A stretch of DNA of 64,000 bases, taken from the NCBI GenBank assembly GCA_016793115.1, contig JAEUIN010000102.1:1-64000 (forward strand). The letters are read 5' to 3'. This document shows, one piece after another, positions 60,101 to 64,000 of the stretch. How positions within the stretch are numbered: position 1 is the stretch's first letter; each line of letters starts with the position of its first letter. The notes under the pieces were generated by a model. That model did no database searches. It was not told the DNA's origin and saw only the letters and a program-made list of their open reading frames with translations. The position numbers and the translations under genes were made by a program. The DNA is from Planctomycetaceae bacterium. Lineage in GTDB: Bacteria; Planctomycetota; Planctomycetia; Pirellulales; PNKZ01.

Positions 60101-63100
60101 GCTGCGTCGACGGTAACGGTGTCGTCGCAGCCTTGGCCGTCGATATAGACGGCGGCATGAAACGCGGAGTCGACGGCCGCGATCGTCACCTGATCGTCGC
60201 CGCCCCCCATATTGAGCGTGAACGTTTTCGTCGGATTGGTCGCCGCCGGCGCATGCTGGGAATCGACGACGGTCAACTGATCGCGACCGTCGCCGGCGTT
60301 GATCGTGAGATGGGCGAAGTTCGCGTAGTCGAGACGACCGCCGACGCCGAAGAAGTTTTCACTGCGAGCGAACTCGAGGCGGCGAAGACCGTCGGACGTG
60401 AGCGGCGGCTCGACGACCCAACCGAGCGTCGTGTCGCGAGTGTCGAAGCCGCTGCCCGCGACTTCACCGTCGATCGTGCGCAAATGATAGCGAAGATAGT
60501 CGCCGGCCGTCGGGTCGAACGCCGTGACGCCGTCGTCAATCGCCGCCAGCGGGATTCGGAATTCATAGCGAACGACGTCGTCGCCGGCCGGCAACACGGT
60601 GGACGCCGCGACGTTGTTGACCGGGACGAGCACCGAGGCATCGAGCCGCGCGGCGAGCGTACTGCGTCCGTTGATGTAGAGATCCAGTTCCAGATTGTCG
60701 AACGGTCCATTCGAATCGTCGGCCCCGGCGGGGTACGACTCGATGAGTCCGTACAAGTAGTTGCCATCCCAAGTAAAGCGGCCTTTCGCGCCGGCGAGAT
60801 CGAACGAACCTGAGTTCGGCGCGCCGGTCCGATAGACGCTTTGCACCTCGGAAGCCCGCAGCGCGGAACCGTAAACGGCAAGGTCGGCTATCGAACCGGT
60901 GAAACCATGCGCCTGCGTTTTGCCGTCGGCTCCGAAGATCCAATCGCCGGTATCGCCTGCCGCTTGAGTCCACACGGCTCCGCTCGTCGTGTTGTTGACG
61001 ATCGTCGCGTCAAGCGCGCCGTTAATATAGATCAAGGCGGAATGCGTCGCGTAGTCCCACGTCACGGTCACGTGGGTCCATTGTCCGGGAGTCAGCCTCG
61101 TGTTGCTGACGACGATGTTTTGGTTTGCGCCCGGAGTATTTTGGTACGGCGAAAACACGAGGCGATTATAGAAATCGGCGTTGCCGAGCGCCGCTCCGGC
61201 GTCTTGTTGATAAGAAATACCGACGAAGATTTGTTGCTTCGTATCTTCCACGAGCGCCGCGTAACCGGTCGCTAAATTGTTGTCGACGGCATGGGCCTGC
61301 GGATTCACCCAGAAGGAGATCGTTCCCTTGTTTTTGTCGAAGTCGAGGCTGGAACTATCGGCGACGCGAATGAAATCGCCGTTGCCGTCGAACACGCCGG
61401 CATTGAGCTTCGTGCCGCTTCCGGGCAGCACTGGGCCGCCGACGGCGTCGAATGCGACCCCTTCGGGCATAGGAGGCACGTTGAGACGTAGCGTGATATT
61501 CGTTCCGCCGTTGCCCGCCACGACCGTGGTTCCGAGCGGATTATCGAAGTTCCAATATGCCAACAAGCGACCGTTCGCCGCGTTGACGGCCTTGGCGTCG
61601 AAGAAGGCGTCGTGTCCGACCGTGGCTTGAATGCCGTCGACGCTACTCGTCTGCAGCGCCGCGCGCTGCGAAGCGGAAAGCACGCGATCGAACCAGGCGA
61701 CGTCGTCGACTTTGGCGTCGAGCCAGCGATCGGGCGTCGTCGCTCCTTGGTCGCCGCCCATTTTGATCAGACCGTCGACGGTGCTGACGACGTTATTCCA
61801 ACCGGTGACGGTCGTGTTGTTCGATGTGTAAGCGACTTCGACGCCGTCGATATAGATATGAATCTCGCCGGCGGTCGCCGACGTACGCTGCCAAGTATAG
61901 ATGACGTTGTGCCAAGCACCGACATTGTTGCGGGAATTGCCCGATTGGATCGTCGGGTCGTCGGAGTTGCCCGTCGCGCGACTGACGTAGCCGTAGAACT
62001 GGCCGCTTGAATTGTCGCGATATTGGAATTCGAACCCGGAATTGTTCGGGCCTTCGAAAAGTTCATTGCGGCGCAGGCCGTCGCGCATGTAGAGCCAGAG
62101 GCTGACCGAGCCTTGGGAGGATATATCGAACGTCGGATCTTGGAACGTGGCGAACGATTCGGCATTCGTGAAATCGAGGGCTCCGCCGAACTTGCCGCCC
62201 GTCGGCAGGAATTGGGCTTCGGCACCGGACGGGGTGGTATGCAGCGCAACGGTCGTTCCGCCGTCGCCTGCGGCGACGCTCGTGCCGACGGCGTCGTCCA
62301 TGCTCCAATAGGCGACCAGCCGGCCGCTCGCCGGGTTCGCCGCTTTGGCGTCGAACACCTGATCGTGCCCAAGCGTCGCTTGGATTTGCTCAATGCTGTG
62401 CACGACCGGCACGGCTCCCGCCTGATAAACGGCGGCCCGCTGTGTTGCGTTCAGCGCGACGTCGAACCATGCGACGTCGTCCATCATGCCGTCAAAATAG
62501 CGTGCGGCGCCGGACTGCGTGGGGCTAAGAGAGGGATCACGACCGACGGTGACGAACGCCTGCGCCGTGGCGGCTACGGTCGACCAATTCGTAATCGTAA
62601 AATCGCTTCCGGCGAGGTACGTCACCTCGCTGCCGTTGACGTACAAGTGCATTGCGCCGGTCGTCGCGCCGGTTTTTTGCCACGTGTATGTGACGTTGGC
62701 CCACGTGCCGGCCAGCGCGGCGGCGCCGCCGCTCAAGATAGCGAAGTCGTCGGCGTTGCCGATCATCGCGTGGTTGGGCGAACCGTAAAACTGACCCTTG
62801 CTCGCTCCGGAGCCGGTTTCGCGATATTGAAACTCCAGTCCCAGATTGCCAGGGCCCTCGAAAAACTGGTTGCGACGATTGACGTCGTCCATCTTCACCC
62901 AGAACGAGAGCGTTCCTTGCGCGCCGACGTTGAACGACGCATCTTGAAACCAAGCGTAGTCGGTCGTGCCGTTGAACTCGAGCGCGCCGCCGAATTGTCC
63001 GGCGTTCGGCCGGAATTGAGGACCCGTCGGCGTGACCAAGAGGCCGTCGTTGCCGTTCGAAGTCGTGTCCGCGGTCGTCGCGCCGGAGCCTTCCGCGAAA

Positions 63101-64000
63101 GTGAAATGCAGAATAGATTGCTGATTCGCGGCCGGACGAGGACCGCTGTCGAAAGCATACGGAACTTGGTCCCATTCCGTGCCGTCGATCACGCCGTTGA
63201 CGTTCGGCGCTCCGGCGGGCGTCGCGACGGCGGCTCCGAGCGGAACTGCGCCGCCGCCGATTTGCACGTTGCTCACCGTGTAGGTCTTATCGCGCGTCGA
63301 ACCGGTGTCGTCGATCGTGAGGCGATCTTCTTCCTGACCGCCGCCGTCAATCGTCAGCGGAAACGTCAGCCAATCGACGCTGCCGCCCGCGGTGGCGCGG
63401 CCGTTGTCGTCGAGCGCAATGTCGTCATTTCCCGCGCCGCCGCGAATCGTCACACTTGCGGCGAACGTAGCATCAAGCCGGCCGAGCGTTACGACATCGT
63501 CGTTCGGGCCGGCATCGAGCAGGAGCGCGCCTGTGGGATTCTGAAAGTTGGTCGGCGCGCCGTGGTCGCCGGAAATCCGTGAACGACCGGCCGACGAGGT
63601 ATCGTCACCGAGCTCGATCGCGTTGGCGGTTGCAAGGTACACAAACTGCCGATTGGCGGACGTGAGATCGTCGACGATCCCTTCCAGCCCCGTGTACTCG
63701 ACGACTTCGCCGTCGATTGACGTGCGCCCGTCGATCGCATTGTCAAATGTTTGCACGACCGTCGTGACCGTGCCGCCGGTATAGCGGAGCGAATCATCGC
63801 CGCCGACGCCTGCCGCGAACTCCAAGCCGGTCGCGGGAATCGGACTTCCGCCGGCAAAATCGACCGTGAGCTGATCGTCGGCCGCGTCCGATCCAACGAT
63901 CTCAAGCTTCTCGATCGCCTCCCGATCGACGCGAAGCACGATCTGCCCGTTGACGCCGATCTCGTTGCTCGCTCCGTTGCGCACGATTCCAAACGTGTCG
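57187..64000 (-). CDS. Giant LamG-repeat surface protein (N-terminus beyond the window)
   Basis: At least 2,270 residues; the frame stays open to the right edge. Visible residues about 1-250 are beta-rich with DDQLTVDF and GGAGNDDIALD repeats. At about 260 a CBM9-like domain starts (NVNGVIDGTEWDQVPY), then three LamG jelly-roll domains at about 288-518, 552-782 and 802-1058 (the first two share FEGP..GxEFQYR and WHNVxYTWQ sequences), then the CBM9-like part resumes (FTWDGNYLYGLIESYP, NLELDLYINGR). About 1,100 further residues are Asp/Gly/Thr-rich beta repeats. Near the C-terminus are a VEKKLRNGRYRVYLFEP-like domain, a hydrophobic stretch (TTAALAVGLAVIGDG) and a basic tail, suggesting surface anchoring. 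Likely binds carbohydrates. Confidence 0.82.
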   Translation of the reverse strand, partial: DTFGIVRNGASNEIGVNGQIVLRVDREAIEKLEIVGSDAADDQLTVDFAGGSPIPATGLEFAAGVGGDDSLRYTGGTVTTVVQTFDNAIDGRTSIDGEVVEYTGLEGIVDDLTSANRQFVYLATANAIELGDDTSSAGRSRISGDHGAPTNFQNPTGALLLDAGPNDDVVTLGRLDATFAASVTIRGGAGNDDIALDDNGRATAGGSVDWLTFPLTIDGGGQEEDRLTIDDTGSTRDKTYTVSNVQIGGGAVPLGAAVATPAGAPNVNGVIDGTEWDQVPYAFDSGPRPAANQQSILHFTFAEGSGATTADTTSNGNDGLLVTPTGPQFRPNAGQFGGALEFNGTTDYAWFQDASFNVGAQGTLSFWVKMDDVNRRNQFFEGPGNLGLEFQYRETGSGASKGQFYGSPNHAMIGNADDFAILSGGAAALAGTWANVTYTWQKTGATTGAMHLYVNGSEVTYLAGSDFTITNWSTVAATAQAFVTVGRDPSLSPTQSGAARYFDGMMDDVAWFDVALNATQRAAVYQAGAVPVVHSIEQIQATLGHDQVFDAKAANPASGRLVAYWSMDDAVGTSVAAGDGGTTVALHTTPSGAEAQFLPTGGKFGGALDFTNAESFATFQDPTFDISSQGSVSLWLYMRDGLRRNELFEGPNNSGFEFQYRDNSSGQFYGYVSRATGNSDDPTIQSGNSRNNVGAWHNVIYTWQRTSATAGEIHIYIDGVEVAYTSNNTTVTGWNNVVSTVDGLIKMGGDQGATTPDRWLDAKVDDVAWFDRVLSASQRAALQTSSVDGIQATVGHDAFFDAKAVNAANGRLLAYWNFDNPLGTTVVAGNGGTNITLRLNVPPMPEGVAFDAVGGPVLPGSGTKLNAGVFDGNGDFIRVADSSSLDFDKNKGTISFWVNPQAHAVDNNLATGYAALVEDTKQQIFVGISYQQDAGAALGNADFYNRLVFSPYQNTPGANQNIVVSNTRLTPGQWTHVTVTWDYATHSALIYINGALDATIVNNTTSGAVWTQAAGDTGDWIFGADGKTQAHGFTGSIADLAVYGSALRASEVQSVYRTGAPNSGSFDLAGAKGRFTWDGNYLYGLIESYPAGADDSNGPFDNLELDLYINGRSTLAARLDASVLVPVNNVAASTVLPAGDDVVRYEFRIPLAAIDDGVTAFDPTAGDYLRYHLRTIDGEVAGSGFDTRDTTLGWVVEPPLTSDGLRRLEFARSENFFGVGGRLDYANFAHLTINAGDGRDQLTVVDSQHAPAATNPTKTFTLNMGGGDDQVTIAAVDSAFHAAVYIDGQGCDDTVTVDAALNLGSVLSNGNLNMTAETIAVNAPIDTTAGTVGDVTLHVGKSLTIADLGNIAAGGDVLIDGAGSTSTAADITTAGGGITIETATTLADANTLTSAGGDIAFSGLAATLDGPYNFTINAGTGNVRFDGVVGGASPLTALIDVVLTSAHDLSINRDFSARSLTHAAGTGTTTVDGVVTLSEAAATALTIDTPTIDVNAAINTAGGTVELTVDNLQVAAPLAVNGVGGRLMTIVERTAGRELELGGNAVSRLALDAGELALLTARTLRFGDAAAGDLHLTAPVGTVPGVTNFHWITSGGVSGPGSVTATNLGVEAVGDVRLDNAANDVVLLAIHTIGVGSDISYCDANDFRLDDVDGVGGIATSGDVTLRTPTQITQGLFGSIAAAGLQLLGGSAVLDLQINDIDVLAADLNDVLDFADGDDLRVGTVQTFGPATVGVTTTDDAVMLFAGQTLSLQNAVIVGNAQVILVSDHGAIDDVGSVGVKVQAAELALRADGGIGVTQALRTQIGIFAAVNAGSGGIRVDDVSGALLTVGTVVGPSFSTSGIANFGLDGSVLSHVGALRIAQPILDAGGGITLSTIADGGNDDDLTVDAPIILGPSGGGDISFAASTDLLVNDTGAADDIRNFGSGSIVGGAGREVLLGPDVLIRSLTGAITGIPPLLQNLTGPQIANSGDASLTFDYGRLLEFNFTAVVDWSDGVVDTLILSAPGTTTAAHNYTGNPNVADPAAPIPVSVVLRSDSLIRFTGYETSTLQILLTFPGDGVRNVRIDTTVQVRHLTADQPQRLTIDAPQVAPAQGRSNVYGSGNSAQQTTATAERVVILREVLPDGREGSSVRFPQNALDDLPALFKKLRNGRYRVYLFEPETQTQRLVLEVDVREGKPAAPTSVEESMPDAGDQAVSAPPEDFDAAAIQIESEDGTPDGVLPATTAALAVGLAVIGDGKCSSRADAALARFRKYSRLRPPPNPRRRFPR

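Noticed and set aside
62023-63582. Rightward frame of 519 codons opposite the giant protein
   Set aside because: The leftward frame has clear LamG domains; the opposite one is an Arg/Ala-rich shadow.

Overview
The window reads as a planctomycete chromosome, most likely of the Pirellulales type. It is GC-rich and densely coding. It carries several families that are strongly enriched in Planctomycetes: the DUF1549/DUF1553, DUF1559 and DUF1501 proteins, twin-arginine secreted Gfo/Idh/MocA proteins, a formylglycine-type sulfatase, a Ser/Thr kinase fused to a WD40 propeller, a giant LamG surface protein and PQQ-type propellers. The taxonomic call is inferred from gene content; no rRNA is present.

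Layout. 1-5 kb: tail of a lysine/alanine-rich histone H1-like protein, large catalase KatE, an FAD oxidoreductase and a stand-alone rpsD. 4.7-6.1 kb: a leftward hemP-TPR-small membrane protein unit behind a Fur-like box. 6.5-8.4 kb: a TPR lipoprotein and a CsrA with a long C-terminal tail. 8.57-10.06 kb: an IS110-family element with matching 10-bp subterminal inverted repeats and a noncoding 3' part that may encode a bridge RNA. 10-13.2 kb: a Tat-secreted protein and a GH88/105-like hydrolase. 13.5-14.7 kb: a small secreted protein, a redoxin and tRNA-Arg(CCG).

15-27 kb is an iron-acquisition region. It holds a TonB-dependent receptor, and exbB-exbD-PepSY running left from a Fur-like box shared with rightward tonB. 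Four genes that look co-directional and tightly spaced follow tonB: DUF1549/1553, DUF1559, DUF1501 and an EF-hand protein. The region ends with the wreck of a second receptor that kept only its signal peptide, plug start and last strand. Together with hemP this suggests coordinated haem/siderophore uptake: receptor at the outer membrane, TonB/ExbBD energising it, PepSY protein likely handling reduction or release.

27-37.5 kb: an M3 peptidase, a double-domain esterase/hydrolase, a small c-type cytochrome, and a probable catabolic set (M81 protein, LuxR-type regulator, enolase-superfamily enzyme, D-2-hydroxyacid dehydrogenase). 37.5-42.5 kb: HEAT-repeat, glycine-rich, S8-like and alpha/alpha-barrel secreted proteins. 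42.6-45.5 kb: a short KdpD-like kinase with KdpE-like regulator but no kdpFABC, then an RRM RNA-binding protein. 45.8-52 kb: PQQ-type propeller, two Gfo/Idh/MocA proteins and a sulfatase. 52-64 kb: a 1,694-residue kinase-WD40 protein 14 bases downstream of a giant LamG protein that runs off the right edge.

All functional assignments rest on motifs read by eye; no database search was run.
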